Origin: BPIH01 sp042408535
GTDB taxonomy: Bacteria > Chloroflexota > Limnocylindria > Limnocylindrales > CSP1-4
NCBI GenBank assembly: GCA_042408535.1
Contig: JBHORA010000039.1
Coordinates: 1 to 64,000 of the forward strand
Direction: 5' to 3'
Length of the DNA: 64,000 nucleotides
This document shows positions 1-8,501 of this stretch, piece after piece. Under the pieces are notes generated by a model. That model saw only the letters and a list, made by a program, of their open reading frames with translations. It ran no database searches and was not told where the DNA came from. The first letter of the stretch is position 1. Every line of letters starts with the position of its first letter. The position numbers were made by a program, and so were the translations under genes.

Positions 1-281
1 AAGCGACGAGCGAGGAAGGCGAGGATCCGGGCCCGGAGGGTGGGCCGGAGCTCGGTCGCTGCCCCAGCCTCGCGGAGCCGGTCTCGCCAGAGGGCGGCGT
101 GGCGGTCTTCGGTCTGGGCGAGGCGGAGATAGAGGGTGGCGTAGCGCTCGTCGCCGGCGTTCGCTGCCATGGCTCGATAGATGTGGGCCCCGTCGACCTC
201 GCCCTGGAGGTTCGTCCGCCATTGGGCGAGGTCGACGGCGGTCGGCGTCGCCGCTTGGGGAGGTTCGGCGGTCGTGGTCAT
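1..281 (-). CDS. Ferritin-like N-terminus of a probable VIT1/CCC1 family protein (partial)
   Basis: The gene begins at an ATG (279-281) and runs off the left edge, so only the first 93 residues are seen. They form a helical, acidic and histidine-bearing segment containing GEVDGAHIYRAM and QTEDRHAALW, typical of rubrerythrin/ferritin-like folds. In GC-rich bacteria such a domain often precedes a VIT1/CCC1 iron/manganese membrane transporter domain. That second part lies outside the window, so the transporter call is an inference. The start is supported by a -10-like TACCCT (288-293) six bases before the ATG, suggesting a leaderless transcript. It is divergent from the glycosyltransferase gene. 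A stand-alone rubrerythrin-like protein is the main alternative. Confidence 0.6.
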   Translation of the reverse strand, partial: MTTTAEPPQAATPTAVDLAQWRTNLQGEVDGAHIYRAMAANAGDERYATLYLRLAQTEDRHAALWRDRLREAGAATELRPTLRARILAFLARR

Positions 282-293
282 GCTCCAAGGGTA

Positions 294-611
294 GCGCGGC
301 TCGGGCCGAGCGCTGGTTCCGCGAAAGGCCCCTCGTCGGCGCTGCCGGTCGGCGGCTACGGCCGGCCCGGGCCCGTGTTCTCTGAACACCAAAGCGGCCC
401 CCGCGTCCGCCACCGGGTCCCCCACACCGGCCGATTTCCCCCACACCCGCCGATTGGTGTTCGACGAGCAACAAAGGCGCCGAACCGGTCGCTGCCATTG
501 CCCCTGAACCCCCGCCTTGGTGTTCTCTGCCCACGACCCAGCTGCGACCCAGCTGCCACCCGACTGCGACCAGGTGCCGGGACGCCGGGAGGCCTACGAG
601 GCTGGCTCGGC
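294..611. repeat. Intergenic region with palindrome and short repeats
   Basis: No gene is visible here. A perfect inverted repeat GTGTTC-TCT-GAACAC lies at 375-389. The core TTGGTGTTC recurs at about 455-463 and 517-525 and in reverse at 384-392. A 17-base unit starting CCCCACACC is repeated at about 419 and 439. Spacing and symmetry suggest a DNA-binding site or a small repeat field upstream of the glycosyltransferase gene; no known operator is recognised. Confidence 0.45.
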
Positions 612-2963
612 TTGACAGCCTGGCGGTGGGCCGTCGATCCTTTCGGCGGTCGACGGTTCCGCCCGCCGAGCCGCCGACGTTCCGACGGCGCGGGTTGCGA
701 CGCTGCAAAGGGGGACTCGACGATCAGCGGCCAGGGGTCCGAAGTCGAACCCTCGTCCATCGAGCGGCGGCTGTCGGCGGCAGCGATCGGCCTCGCCCTC
801 CTCGGCTTCGGCCTCTTCCTCGTCCTCCTGCCGCCCTTCTTCCAGTCCTTCGACGAGGCGAAGTACGTCGGCATCGGCCGGAACGTCCTCGGCGGAAGGG
901 GGGTCGTCACCATCGACGGGACCCGCTTCCTCGAGCATTCGCCCCTCTGGTCGGTCGCCATCGTCGCGCCAACGGCCCTCTTCGGCGGCTCGCCCCTCGA
1001 TTGGGGGCGCTTCTTCGACGCCCTCGCCGGCCTCGGCCTCGTCGCCCTCGTCGGCGCCTTCGGCTGGCGGATCCGACCCGCCGTCGGGGCCCTGGCGGCG
1101 GCCGTCTTCGTCGGCTTCGTCTACGTCCACGACCTGACTCGGACGGCTCGCCTCGACGTGCCGGCGGCCTTCCTGACCCTGGCCGCGGTCGGGATCGGCC
1201 TGCGGGCCTTCGAGCGGCGTTCAGCCCGCTGGTCGCTGGCGGCGGGTGTCGCCTTCGGCATCGCCGGGCTCGTCAAGGAGATCGTCCTGCCCTTCGCCCC
1301 GGTCCCGATCCTGGCCGCGCTCCTGCGCGGTCTGCCGGGTCGGACCATCGCCCGGCTGAGCGGCTGGATGGTCCTGGCGGCCCTGGCGACGACGGCCTGG
1401 TGGTTCGTCGTCGTGGCCGGGTACACGGGCCGGGTCTACCGGCTCGGGCTCCCGGCCTGGACCCTCGGCCCGCTGTTCCTAGGCGTCGCCGCCGGAGCGG
1501 TGGCCGCCATCGCCATCGACCGGTTCGCCGGAGAGCAGGCGCGACCGGCGGACGCGGTCGGGGGTTCGGCCACGATCCAGGTACGCCGGTTCGCCCTGGC
1601 CCTCGGGGCGGCCGTCGCCTGGTTCGGCCTCCAGCTCCTCTTCTACGCCCAGAGTCGCGACGCTCGGCTGCCGAACCTGGCCAACCTCGCCCAGCTCCGG
1701 GTGTACGCCGCCACCTGGGCGCCGGCCCTCGGCCTCGTCGGCGCCTTCGGTGCCGGAGGTCTGGCGCTCCTCGGAGCCCGCCTTCTCCTCGAGCGTCGGT
1801 CGGCGCGGCTCGCGCCCGCGACGCGCCCGCTACCGACGGCGAGTCCGGAGTGGCTGTCGGCCGCGGAGCTCGTCGTCGCCCTCGTCTGCTCGGCGCCCCT
1901 CGTCCTCCTCGTCGCCACCCTCGGCGAACCGCCGCGCAACTACCTCGCCCAGATCGGTCTCGGGGTCGCCCTCGCCGCCGCCGGCTGGATCTGGCTGGCC
2001 GAGGTCGTCGCCGGTCATGGCCGGGCCGCCTGGCTCGGGGCGGGGGCGGTAGCCGGCCTGGCGGCTTCCCTCGTCCTCGTGGCGGTTCGGTTGTCGCCGG
2101 CCGTCGCCGTTCCGGCGGGCCTCGTCGGGGGGCTCGTTGCCGGCGGGGTGGCCCGGCTCGCCTTCGAGCGCCTCGGCGTCCTTCGACGGACCTGGCCGGC
2201 GGTGACGGCGGTCGCGGCGGCGGTCCTCTTCGTCGGCGCCCTCGGCGTCTATGCCACGGGACACCGTGAGAGCGCCGGGGGGCGGGCCCGGGCCGAGGTG
2301 GTCGACGCCGTGGTCGCCTGGGTCCGATCACACCTGCCGCCGGGCTCGACCGTCGCCCTCGGCTCGCTGCTCGGCTACGAGATCGGCAACGAGCTCGTCG
2401 GCGACTACGGGGTCGTCCGGATCACCCAGACGAGCGCCCGGGTCGACCCGGGGGCACCCCTCGGCATCGCCACGCCCGGTGGGCCGGGCCTCGACGACTG
2501 GATCGCCGTCGACCCGGCACCCCGGAACACGGCCGAGCTGGCCGCCTTCCGAGCGACGACGATCCTCGATCGCCTCCGGCGGACGGGCGCCGTCGCCTGG
2601 GTCTACGTCGTTGGGACGGACACGGCCGCCCCGACGCTCCTGGCGGCGCTCACCCCCGAGCACGGCTTCCACGAGGCGGCGCACGTCGTCGCCCTCACGG
2701 CCGGGTCCTCGCCGCCCATCGAGGGCTACGTCTTCACCATCGACCCCGACACGCTCGATCTCCCGACCGACCGGCTCTACGTCGCCCCCGAGGCCCTCGA
2801 GCGGATCGTGGCGGGGCTTCGGGCCGCGCATCCGCCACCCCGGGAGGTGGCGGCCCGGCTCCTGGAGCGGATCGTCGTCGTCCCGGCGGAGGCCGGGCCG
2901 CAGGTCGAAGGGCTTCTTGCCGAGCTTCGGGTGATCGCCGGCGGGTCTGCTGGCGGGCGGTAG
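612..2963 (+). CDS. GT39-like multi-membrane glycosyltransferase
   Basis: Large integral membrane protein (about 740-783 residues) with an N-terminal helix followed by FDEAKYVGIGRNVLGG and EHSPLW. This is the layout of GT39/ArnT/PMT-type enzymes, which use polyprenyl-phosphate sugars, with the acidic residues of the first extracytoplasmic loop as catalytic candidates. About ten further hydrophobic segments and a soluble C-terminal part follow. It probably glycosylates a lipid or protein on the outer face of the membrane; the acceptor is unknown. The start is uncertain: the nearest in-frame standard start before the conserved part is TTG at 612. A strong Shine-Dalgarno-like AAAGGGGG (707-714) lies just before in-frame ACG/ATC codons (720-725), and no ATG or GTG is available there. 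It ends 13 bases from the convergent vapC stop. Confidence 0.75.
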   Translation: MTAWRWAVDPFGGRRFRPPSRRRSDGAGCDAAKGDSTISGQGSEVEPSSIERRLSAAAIGLALLGFGLFLVLLPPFFQSFDEAKYVGIGRNVLGGRGVVTIDGTRFLEHSPLWSVAIVAPTALFGGSPLDWGRFFDALAGLGLVALVGAFGWRIRPAVGALAAAVFVGFVYVHDLTRTARLDVPAAFLTLAAVGIGLRAFERRSARWSLAAGVAFGIAGLVKEIVLPFAPVPILAALLRGLPGRTIARLSGWMVLAALATTAWWFVVVAGYTGRVYRLGLPAWTLGPLFLGVAAGAVAAIAIDRFAGEQARPADAVGGSATIQVRRFALALGAAVAWFGLQLLFYAQSRDARLPNLANLAQLRVYAATWAPALGLVGAFGAGGLALLGARLLLERRSARLAPATRPLPTASPEWLSAAELVVALVCSAPLVLLVATLGEPPRNYLAQIGLGVALAAAGWIWLAEVVAGHGRAAWLGAGAVAGLAASLVLVAVRLSPAVAVPAGLVGGLVAGGVARLAFERLGVLRRTWPAVTAVAAAVLFVGALGVYATGHRESAGGRARAEVVDAVVAWVRSHLPPGSTVALGSLLGYEIGNELVGDYGVVRITQTSARVDPGAPLGIATPGGPGLDDWIAVDPAPRNTAELAAFRATTILDRLRRTGAVAWVYVVGTDTAAPTLLAALTPEHGFHEAAHVVALTAGSSPPIEGYVFTIDPDTLDLPTDRLYVAPEALERIVAGLRAAHPPPREVAARLLERIVVVPAEAGPQVEGLLAELRVIAGGSAGGR

Positions 2964-2976
2964 CGGGGCGTGGGGT

Positions 2977-3387
2977 CTACCCAGTCGTGAGCACCTCGAC
3001 GGGCAGGCCAGTGGCCGGCCAGCCGGCGTCGGTGGTGAGAATGCGGTCCGCGCCGAGGGCGATGGCGGTGGCGATGACGAGCCCGTCAGGTAGACGGAGA
3101 GCCGCGCTGTGGGTCGCCCGGAGCGCGGCGGCGGTGGCGGCGATCGCCCGATCGACTGGTTCCACCCCGGCCGGCAAGGCATCGAGGAACCGATCGACCA
3201 CGGCGACAGCATCGGCGCCGCGCCGGTGCGGGGCGACGAGGCACTCGGCGTAGGCCGATGCCGGCACGACGAGGGTGTCGCCGCGATCCCGGGCGGCGCG
3301 GACCGAGGCAACCGCCGCCGCGTGGTGCACGTCACTGGCGTCGAGGAGGGCGATGACGACGCCCGCGTCGAGGACGGTCAGGCCCAC
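2977..3387 (-). CDS. vapC: VapC-type PIN-domain toxin (copy 1)
   Basis: PIN-domain ribonuclease of a type II toxin-antitoxin pair, 136 residues. The four acidic residues of the PIN active site are visible: D7 (LDAGVV), E48 (AYAECL), D101 (LPDGLV) and D120 (TTDAGW), so the nuclease looks intact. The start is GTG at 3385-3387, aligned with the ATG of the second copy at 8912 and overlapping the antitoxin gene by ten bases. The cellular target of this subfamily is not predictable from sequence. It is about 84% identical by eye to the copy at 8502-8912, so one pair derives from recent duplication or from independent arrivals of one module. Confidence 0.9.
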   Translation of the reverse strand: MGLTVLDAGVVIALLDASDVHHAAAVASVRAARDRGDTLVVPASAYAECLVAPHRRGADAVAVVDRFLDALPAGVEPVDRAIAATAAALRATHSAALRLPDGLVIATAIALGADRILTTDAGWPATGLPVEVLTTG

Positions 3388-3626
3388 TCCCGTCGGAGCT
3401 CCTCGAGCTCGCCCGGGCTGTAGACGCCGGTCAGAGCGCCCGCGTATTCGGCCACCGGATCGGTGTCGCGGACGAGGAGGACCTGACCCGGACCCTGCAC
3501 CTCGGCGCGCAGCGTGTCCCCGGTCCGGATGCCCGCCCGTCGAAGGGCTTCGACCGGGAGAGTCACCTGGTGCTTCGCGCTGACCCGAGTGTAGCCCCGG
3601 CGCCTGTGCTTGACTACAGCGCTCAT
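3378..3626 (-). CDS. vapB: AbrB-like VapB antitoxin (copy 1)
   Basis: Antitoxin of 82 residues with a SpoVT/AbrB swapped-hairpin DNA-binding domain at the N-terminus (RRRGYTRVSAKHQVTLPVEA) and a C-terminal acidic tail that should wrap the toxin. It is first in the vapBC operon and overlaps vapC by ten bases, implying coupled translation. The ATG lies six bases after a TATGCT -10 element with no Shine-Dalgarno, so the mRNA is probably leaderless. An inverted repeat TGCTTGAC/GTCAAGCA (3607-3614, 3629-3636) spans the start and is a good autoregulatory operator candidate. It is about 88% identical to the antitoxin at 8903-9151. Confidence 0.9.
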   Translation of the reverse strand: MSAVVKHRRRGYTRVSAKHQVTLPVEALRRAGIRTGDTLRAEVQGPGQVLLVRDTDPVAEYAGALTGVYSPGELEELRREWA

Positions 3627-3632
3627 ATGTCA

Positions 3633-3662
3633 AGCATACGGGAGTTGAGGCCTGAGGGGCAA
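3633..3662 (-). promoter_or_regulatory. Promoter of vapBC copy 1 (leaderless)
   Basis: On the minus strand: -35 TTGCCC (3657-3662), an 18-base spacer, -10 TATGCT (3633-3638), then six bases to the vapB ATG. The same arrangement (TTGCCG, 17 bases, TATTCT, six bases) precedes the second vapB copy, which supports both predictions. Confidence 0.6.
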
Positions 3663-3987
3663 GGGATGCACCTGCTTCACCGTCGGCCGGGAGCGTCGCT
3701 CGGTACAGCAGCAGGGTGGATACCGGAACACGCCGGTCGAAGATCGGGCCCCGGCTGCTTCGCTCGGCCCGGCGCGTGCCAGATGGGTTCGGCCAGATCG
3801 AACGGGGAAGGCGACCAGGGGCTGGTCGGGGCGAGAGGGCTAGGGCCTCCTTAACTCAGCAATCTCTCCGCTTCGTGATGATCAACCGCACGCCGAGGGA
3901 GTCCGTCCCAGCAGCAGCGGCGCGAAGCGGGTGAAGGCGTAGCCGCTGGGGCGCCGGCCCCCGTCGCGCTGCGGTATGCTGCGGTTC
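3639..3987. other. Intergenic stretch at the left boundary of the accessory region
   Basis: About 350 bases without a convincing gene. It contains the vapBC upstream region and a copy of the tRNA-Pro 3' end listed separately. Short open frames here show no recognisable protein. Confidence 0.5.
3822..3838. other. Putative attachment-site copy of the tRNA-Pro 3' end
   Basis: The 17 bases CTGGTCGGGGCGAGAGG are identical to 14732-14748. Of these, 16 are the CCA, discriminator, acceptor 3' strand and part of the T-stem of tRNA-Pro(CGG). A 17-base exact match is very unlikely by chance in 64 kb. A direct repeat of a tRNA 3' end is the usual trace left by integration of a mobile element into that tRNA gene. 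No second tRNA is present at this copy. Confidence 0.6.
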
Positions 3988-4860
3988 ATGTCGCAATTTG
4001 GGATGTCTGACTTCCTCGACGACGAGTCCACTCCTGTTGCGATCGCCAACGCCACGTCTGCGGGGGTCGCCGGCTGGACCGGGCAGTTCTCGCGGGGGCA
4101 GGGGTTCTGGGACTTCGAGCTCATCGCAACGGATGATCCCGAGATCCGCCTCCACGGCGTCGTTACGGACCGGAGCCAGCTCGCGATCGTGTGCATCCAC
4201 CGGCGGGATGGAGGCCGCGTCGTCGCCGTTGAGCCTCCAGACCCGCCCGAGAACGTGGAGGACGAGGGCGGGTACGCGGCATGGATGGCCGGCGTCCTCG
4301 CGCACGCCGTCGACGCGCCCGACGACGCCCGACCGGTCGCGGCGCCGCCGCCCATGTCGCTGCTGCCCGGCGGTGACCACTGGGACGCCTGGTTCGTCAT
4401 CCAGCCAACCCTCCACGAATTTTACCCGAAGGCGGACATGTCGCGGTCCTTTCTCGCGGAGGGCGCGGCGGCGCTCGCCGCGCGGGATCCCGACAGTCCG
4501 ATCGAGTTCTGGTTCGATGTCCCGTATCCCGCAGAGCTCGGGGTGGACCCTGATGAAGCATCGTGCCCTTGGCTGTTCGAGGCGTGGCCGAACGGGGCCG
4601 AAGCCCGGGTCCGCCTGTCGTTCTGGGAAGGGCTCATGGGACCGGATGAGGTCTACGGCTGGGCAGCGTGGACTGACGACGTCGTGTGGTTCGCGGCCTA
4701 CGATGCGGCGACCGGCGGGTGCACGATCGCGAAAGTCGCGAAGCCAGTCGAGCTCCGAGAACGTGGCTCGGACGATCCAGCATGGTGGCTCGCCCTGGCG
4801 CGGCTGCTCGTGCTGCTCGATGCCCAGGTCGTGGGAGACCCTCTCTACCTGGGCTATTAG
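3988..4860 (+). CDS. Hypothetical protein of 290 residues
   Basis: Soluble acidic protein with no signal peptide or membrane helix and no recognised domain. It is rich in aromatic residues (WDAWFVIQP, WWLALARLL), has an even amino-acid distribution and a good codon pattern along its length, so it is likely real. The start at ATG 3988 is preferred because a TATGCT -10 element (3975-3980) ends seven bases upstream, as at other leaderless genes here. An upstream in-frame ATG at 3976 overlaps that element. It is the first gene inside the putative tRNA-Pro island. Immunity-like or SMI1-like roles were considered but nothing in the sequence supports them. Confidence 0.65.
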   Translation: MSQFGMSDFLDDESTPVAIANATSAGVAGWTGQFSRGQGFWDFELIATDDPEIRLHGVVTDRSQLAIVCIHRRDGGRVVAVEPPDPPENVEDEGGYAAWMAGVLAHAVDAPDDARPVAAPPPMSLLPGGDHWDAWFVIQPTLHEFYPKADMSRSFLAEGAAALAARDPDSPIEFWFDVPYPAELGVDPDEASCPWLFEAWPNGAEARVRLSFWEGLMGPDEVYGWAAWTDDVVWFAAYDAATGGCTIAKVAKPVELRERGSDDPAWWLALARLLVLLDAQVVGDPLYLGY

Positions 4861-4967
4861 GGCCACGCTCTTCGGGTGAGATAAGTCGCAGGTAGGCCAG
4901 CGCTCCTACATTCGCAGCAGCCCCCGCTCCGCACGTTCGCTGCGTCGTGACCCCGCGCCCGCTCTCG

Positions 4968-5195
4968 TTACGAGATTGGGCGAACGGCCGCTGCCAACAG
5001 GTCAGGGGCGACGGAGTCGGGCCGAGGCTCGGCGGCGTTCGAGGGTCCAACGTGTGCGATCCGGAAACCACCGCCGCCGGTCCAGCCCGTGAGGCGCGTT
5101 ATCCCGCCCGGGTCGGCTCCTTGGACCACGGCGCGGAGTCGCGGCACAAGGTATTGATCGCGCTCTTGGACCTTGAACAGCGCCGGGACCGAGGT
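4968..5195 (-). pseudogene. Relic of a type III/Mod-like DNA methyltransferase
   Basis: The minus-strand frame reads ALFKVQERDQYLVPRLRAVV, then GGITRLTGWTGGGGFRIAHV and GPS (5040-5195). The order of an L-x-R-L-R helix, GGIT, a W-x-GGGGF turn and an (x)PS end matches the C-terminal part of Mod-type N6-adenine methyltransferases. The catalytic motifs are absent and the frame decays into unrelated sequence on both sides. This is therefore a fragment, one of several relics in the island. The assignment rests on the GGGGFR block and is moderate. Confidence 0.4.
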
Positions 5196-6060
5196 AAGGT
5201 GCGACCTCCGATGGACCGCGACCGATCCGCATGAATCGCTGCCTGCCGACCTCCCTCGACGGCGTGGCGGGCCTGCGGGCGGCCCGCTGGTTCCGCGAGA
5301 GCACGGCCGGCCAGAGAACAAAGCCTACGGGTCGATCGTCGGCAACTCGGCCGCGCCGTACCTGAATGACCTCATCACCAGGTTCGGCCTCGCCGCCCGC
5401 TACGAGGCGGTCGCCCATCCCTCGGAGCCGAACTACCTCGCCCTCTTCTCCGGTTCCACCCAGGGGGTGACCGATGACGGCATCCACGACCTGGCGGGGC
5501 GCAACCTCGCCGACCAGCTCGAGGAGCATGGCCGCACCTGGCGCGTCTTCGCCGAGAACGTCCCCCTCGGCTGCTTCACCGGCAGCGTCGCTTCGGGCGG
5601 TCCGGACGGGCCTGGCACGTACGCCCGCAAGCACGAACCGGCGATCAGTTTCACGGACATCGCCCGCAACCCGGTCCGCTGTCGGAACATCACCGACTTC
5701 TCCCACTTCGACCCGGCCGCGGCGGACTTCGAGCTCATCGTCCCGAACCTCTGCCACGACATGCACGACTGCTCGGTGGCCGTGGGCGACGCCTTCCTGC
5801 GCTCGTTCGTGCCCCGCATCACCGAGAGCGGCGCCTTCGCCGACGGCGTCCTCTTCATCACCTGGGACGAGGGGACAGGCGGTCCGGGCGGCGGCCACGT
5901 GGCGACGATCGTCGTCAGTCGGAGGGTCAGGCCCAGCACCGTGTCTCGGGTCCCGCACGACCACTACTCGCTCCTGCGGACGATCGAGGACGCCTTCGGG
6001 ATCGGCTGCCTCGGTCATGCCTGCTCGGCGAACGATCTCGGTGAGGTCTTCGCCCGCTAG
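5173..6060 (+). CDS. Phosphoesterase family protein (AcpA/PLC-like), 5' end damaged
   Basis: From residue 48 onward the protein follows the alkaline-phosphatase-like phosphoesterase family (acid phosphatase/phospholipase C type): ENKAYGSIVGN-x-APYLN, HPSEPNYLALFSG, NLCHDMHDC, ITWDEGTGG and HDHYSLLRTIEDAFG. These carry the usual metal-binding and nucleophile-region residues. Family members begin with a signal peptide and a hydrophobic strand ending in a MEN motif. Here that stretch is replaced by PRRRGGPAGG-like sequence and the Met is Pro, so the original 5' end seems lost or frameshifted. It may be a non-secreted remnant. The substrate cannot be told from sequence. Confidence 0.65.
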   Translation: MNSAGTEVRCDLRWTATDPHESLPADLPRRRGGPAGGPLVPREHGRPENKAYGSIVGNSAAPYLNDLITRFGLAARYEAVAHPSEPNYLALFSGSTQGVTDDGIHDLAGRNLADQLEEHGRTWRVFAENVPLGCFTGSVASGGPDGPGTYARKHEPAISFTDIARNPVRCRNITDFSHFDPAAADFELIVPNLCHDMHDCSVAVGDAFLRSFVPRITESGAFADGVLFITWDEGTGGPGGGHVATIVVSRRVRPSTVSRVPHDHYSLLRTIEDAFGIGCLGHACSANDLGEVFAR

Positions 6061-6128
6061 CCGGCCCGCCGGGTGGCTGCCCTGGCGGGATCGAGCAGCG
6101 TGTCCGCCTGGATGGCTGGTGGTGCGTT

Positions 6129-7214
6129 CTAGCCCCTGGCGTACGCCCTGACCATCGCGACGAGGGCGGCGGGGGCCGTCGCGGGCCCAACCCGCAGGCG
6201 AGGCACCAGCAGGCGGTTCGTGGACGACTCGGTCGCCCCCGGAACCGTCGTCGCCGCGAGCCAGTATCCGAGGCGCTGGAGGATGGCGAGGACCGTAGGA
6301 CTCCAATTACCGAAGGGATAGGCGAGCGTGACGGGCGCGACACCCGTCCAGGCGGCGATCATCCGTCCCGCTCGCGCGATCTCCGCGGCCGCCATCGTCG
6401 GCGAAATCGTCCCGAGCCCCACGTGATGCACGGTGTGGTTGGCGATCTCGTCGCCGGCCTGGGTCATGGCACACAGTTCGTCTGGCGTGAAGTACGGTGC
6501 TCTGCCGACCCGACCGGTGATGACGAAGAACGTCCCCGCGAACCCATAGCGTTCCAAGACGGGGAAAGCGTAGCGGTAGCCGTCACGGTAGCCGTCATCG
6601 AAGGTGACGACGAAGGTTCGCGCCGGCTCCGTCCGCCCGGCGGCCAGGTCGGCCGCGAGCTGGCGGAACGTGATCGCGTGCCACCCAGCAGCATGGAGGG
6701 CGGCCATCTGAGCTGCAAAAAGCTGCGGGGACACGATCAGGCTCCGCAACGAGTCGCCCGCCTCCGAAAGGGGCACGACGCGGTGGTACATGAGGACCGG
6801 TACGTGCTCGACGATGCCTGGGCTGCGCCAGGCGACCGTGGGGGACGCGGTCCCCGACGGGGGAGCACAACTGGGAGCCGGGACCGTGCCGGCGGCGCCT
6901 GATCCGGTCGTAGTTGCTCCACTGCCTGAGTGGTCGATGGGGCCAGGCTGCAGCCGGGACTGGGTCTCTGACGGTGCGGGGGAGGCCGGCATCGAGGCCG
7001 GCTGCGCCCCAGGGTGCCCGGCCGGTGACATGAGGATCGCCGCCGCGATGACGAACGCCAGGCTGGCGATGACGGCAGCGAGACCGCGCTGGCCGAGAGG
7101 ACTCCCGAATCGGGTGGTTCGCCGCCGGGCAGGCCTCGGCCCGCTCCCGCCCGCGGCCTCATCGATCTCCACCAGCCCCTCGGGGCGCAACTTCCTCAGT
7201 ACGAGCCGGACCAT
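6129..7214 (-). CDS. Membrane-anchored polysaccharide deacetylase (NodB fold)
   Basis: The 361-residue protein has a short cytoplasmic N-terminus, one membrane anchor (about residues 44-64), a Ser/Pro/Thr-rich linker, then a NodB domain. Motifs: VLMYHRV at the domain start, TFDDGYRDG (catalytic Asp and metal-binding Asp), NHTVHH (metal-binding His pair) and AYPFG. All canonical catalytic positions are present, so it should be an active carbohydrate N-deacetylase at the outer face of the membrane, probably on peptidoglycan or exopolysaccharide. It is distinct from the LysM-linked enzyme at 49.8 kb, which has an altered first motif. No operon partner is evident. Confidence 0.85.
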   Translation of the reverse strand: MVRLVLRKLRPEGLVEIDEAAGGSGPRPARRRTTRFGSPLGQRGLAAVIASLAFVIAAAILMSPAGHPGAQPASMPASPAPSETQSRLQPGPIDHSGSGATTTGSGAAGTVPAPSCAPPSGTASPTVAWRSPGIVEHVPVLMYHRVVPLSEAGDSLRSLIVSPQLFAAQMAALHAAGWHAITFRQLAADLAAGRTEPARTFVVTFDDGYRDGYRYAFPVLERYGFAGTFFVITGRVGRAPYFTPDELCAMTQAGDEIANHTVHHVGLGTISPTMAAAEIARAGRMIAAWTGVAPVTLAYPFGNWSPTVLAILQRLGYWLAATTVPGATESSTNRLLVPRLRVGPATAPAALVAMVRAYARG

Positions 7215-7293
7215 CGCGTCGCTGAGACGAGGGAGGTCGGCGCTGTGTAACCGCCGGGCAGAGCGCCCCCGTACAGTCTATCGGAATGACGGC

Positions 7294-7519
7294 TTATCGG
7301 AATGACCGCCCGGCGGCGGTGCGCCGGTCGATGCCCGCTCCAGCGTCCAGATACCCGGTCGCCGACGGCCTTCCGGTGAGCACGCACGTTCGGCTGTCGA
7401 TGACTGGGCTCAGCTCGACCTGCGGGTCTACGAGGTGAGGTTTCTGCGGCCGTCGCAGGCGCAACCGAGGCCAGCGCGAGAGCAATGCCTGCCACGCCCG
7501 ACAGAATCGTTCGCTTCAC
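7294..7519 (-). pseudogene. Frameshifted small secreted protein
   Basis: The minus strand encodes a clean signal peptide (MKRTILSGVAGIALALASVA, cleaved near ATAA). About 26 codons in, the plausible mature sequence (HLVDPQVELSPVIDSR, LTGRPSATGYLDAG) continues in another frame. One frame change near 7440 would join them into a secreted protein of about 75 residues. The family is unknown. Either a sequencing error or gene decay would explain the break; decay fits the surrounding relics. Confidence 0.35.
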
Positions 7520-7580
7520 GAATGTCTTTCCCGTCGGACGGTGGGCGCGGCTCGGCTCCCTCCGGACGTCCGCGTCGCGG

Positions 7581-7943
7581 TCAGCCCGCCGTCGGCTTCG
7601 TTCGGCTGACCCTTCGTCGCACGGTGTCTGCCGCGACGAGCAGCCCGATCACGATGAGCGCGAAGGCTTCGAACAGGTACGGCGTGAGGTCCGGCGGTGT
7701 GCAGAATGACCCGAAGTTCGGACCGCTCACGTTGGCGCATCTCATCTGGGCGAGTCCGACCAGGACGATCTGCCCGAGGCCGCCGCCCAAGAGCAGCCCG
7801 CTCACGGCGGCTTCGCTCGCCCGCGAGCGAAGTGCCCAGACGAGGCCCGGGATCGCAACGAGGAGAGCCAGAACGCCGGCGGCAAGCGCGAAGCCCCCGA
7901 TGAAGAACCCGAGGGCGATCCCAAGCAGCCAGATCGTGCGCAT
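7581..7943 (-). CDS. Small multi-helix membrane protein, unknown
   Basis: The 120-residue protein starts MRTIWLLGIALGFFIGG. It has three to four hydrophobic segments, a short loop with two cysteines (MRC and FCTPP) between the second and third, and an Arg/Lys-rich C-terminus on the cytoplasmic side. The start at 7943 is chosen because the first helix begins there; an upstream in-frame ATG at 8021 adds only Arg-rich sequence. No family is recognised. Confidence 0.55.
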   Translation of the reverse strand: MRTIWLLGIALGFFIGGFALAAGVLALLVAIPGLVWALRSRASEAAVSGLLLGGGLGQIVLVGLAQMRCANVSGPNFGSFCTPPDLTPYLFEAFALIVIGLLVAADTVRRRVSRTKPTAG

Positions 7944-8501
7944 CGGATATCTCGGCCTCCCGCTCTTGGGCTCGTGGCGTAGCCCGAGTCGTAAGGATAC
8001 ACCCCCCTCGCCTGGCACCACTGCCGCGTTGTAGGGTTGTCCGTGGCGAACCTCGCCTCGATCGAGACAGCGCGCCCGGGCCGGAATGTGCCAACCTCGT
8101 TCCCGAACAACCGGAACACCAGCACGCTCGCCACGAGGACGAGCTCCGGCGGGCCCAGGCGACCGCGGCCGGCTTCGCGCGCCTCGAGGCCCTCGGACCG
8201 CTCATCGTGGAGGCGAAGCTCTCGGAGGATCCGCTCGCCGGACCGCCGCTCGCCCTGTCGCTCGAACCTGGGCGGGCGGAGCTCGAAGGCGAACGAGCCG
8301 AGGTCATGCACCAGCTCCCCGACGGCCGACGATCGCGCCTGGCCCGCGCGGACACGCCGGAGGCGCGCAAGACACGACGCCAGCGTGCGGCAGAGGGGAC
8401 GATCCGGTGCATTGGTCGGGGCGAGCGGAGACAAGCCGCCAGAACCCGACCTCTCTGTCCCGGTGGGGTGGCCTCTGCGATGCGAAGCGACCGGGCAGGC
8501 G
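7944..8501. other. Ambiguous stretch without a clear gene
   Basis: Several overlapping open frames exist on both strands. The best are a minus frame with ELVLVASVLVFRLFGNEVG and a plus frame with GFARLEALGPLIVEAKLSED, but none has a start, domain or supporting context. It probably holds decayed genes. A 13-base copy of the tRNA-Pro 3' end lies at 8413-8425. Confidence 0.35.
8413..8425. other. Third copy of the tRNA-Pro 3' end (possible internal attachment site)
   Basis: TGGTCGGGGCGAG repeats the first 13 bases of the tRNA-linked repeat (14733-14745) and of the copy at 3823. Its position between the two suggests two elements inserted in tandem at the same tRNA. The shorter match makes it weaker than the copy at 3822. 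Confidence 0.4.

Noticed and set aside
7802..8434. A 210-codon minus-strand frame as a real membrane gene
   Set aside because: It overlaps the better-supported 120-residue membrane gene in another frame and only about 60 residues look protein-like; left as an ambiguous region.
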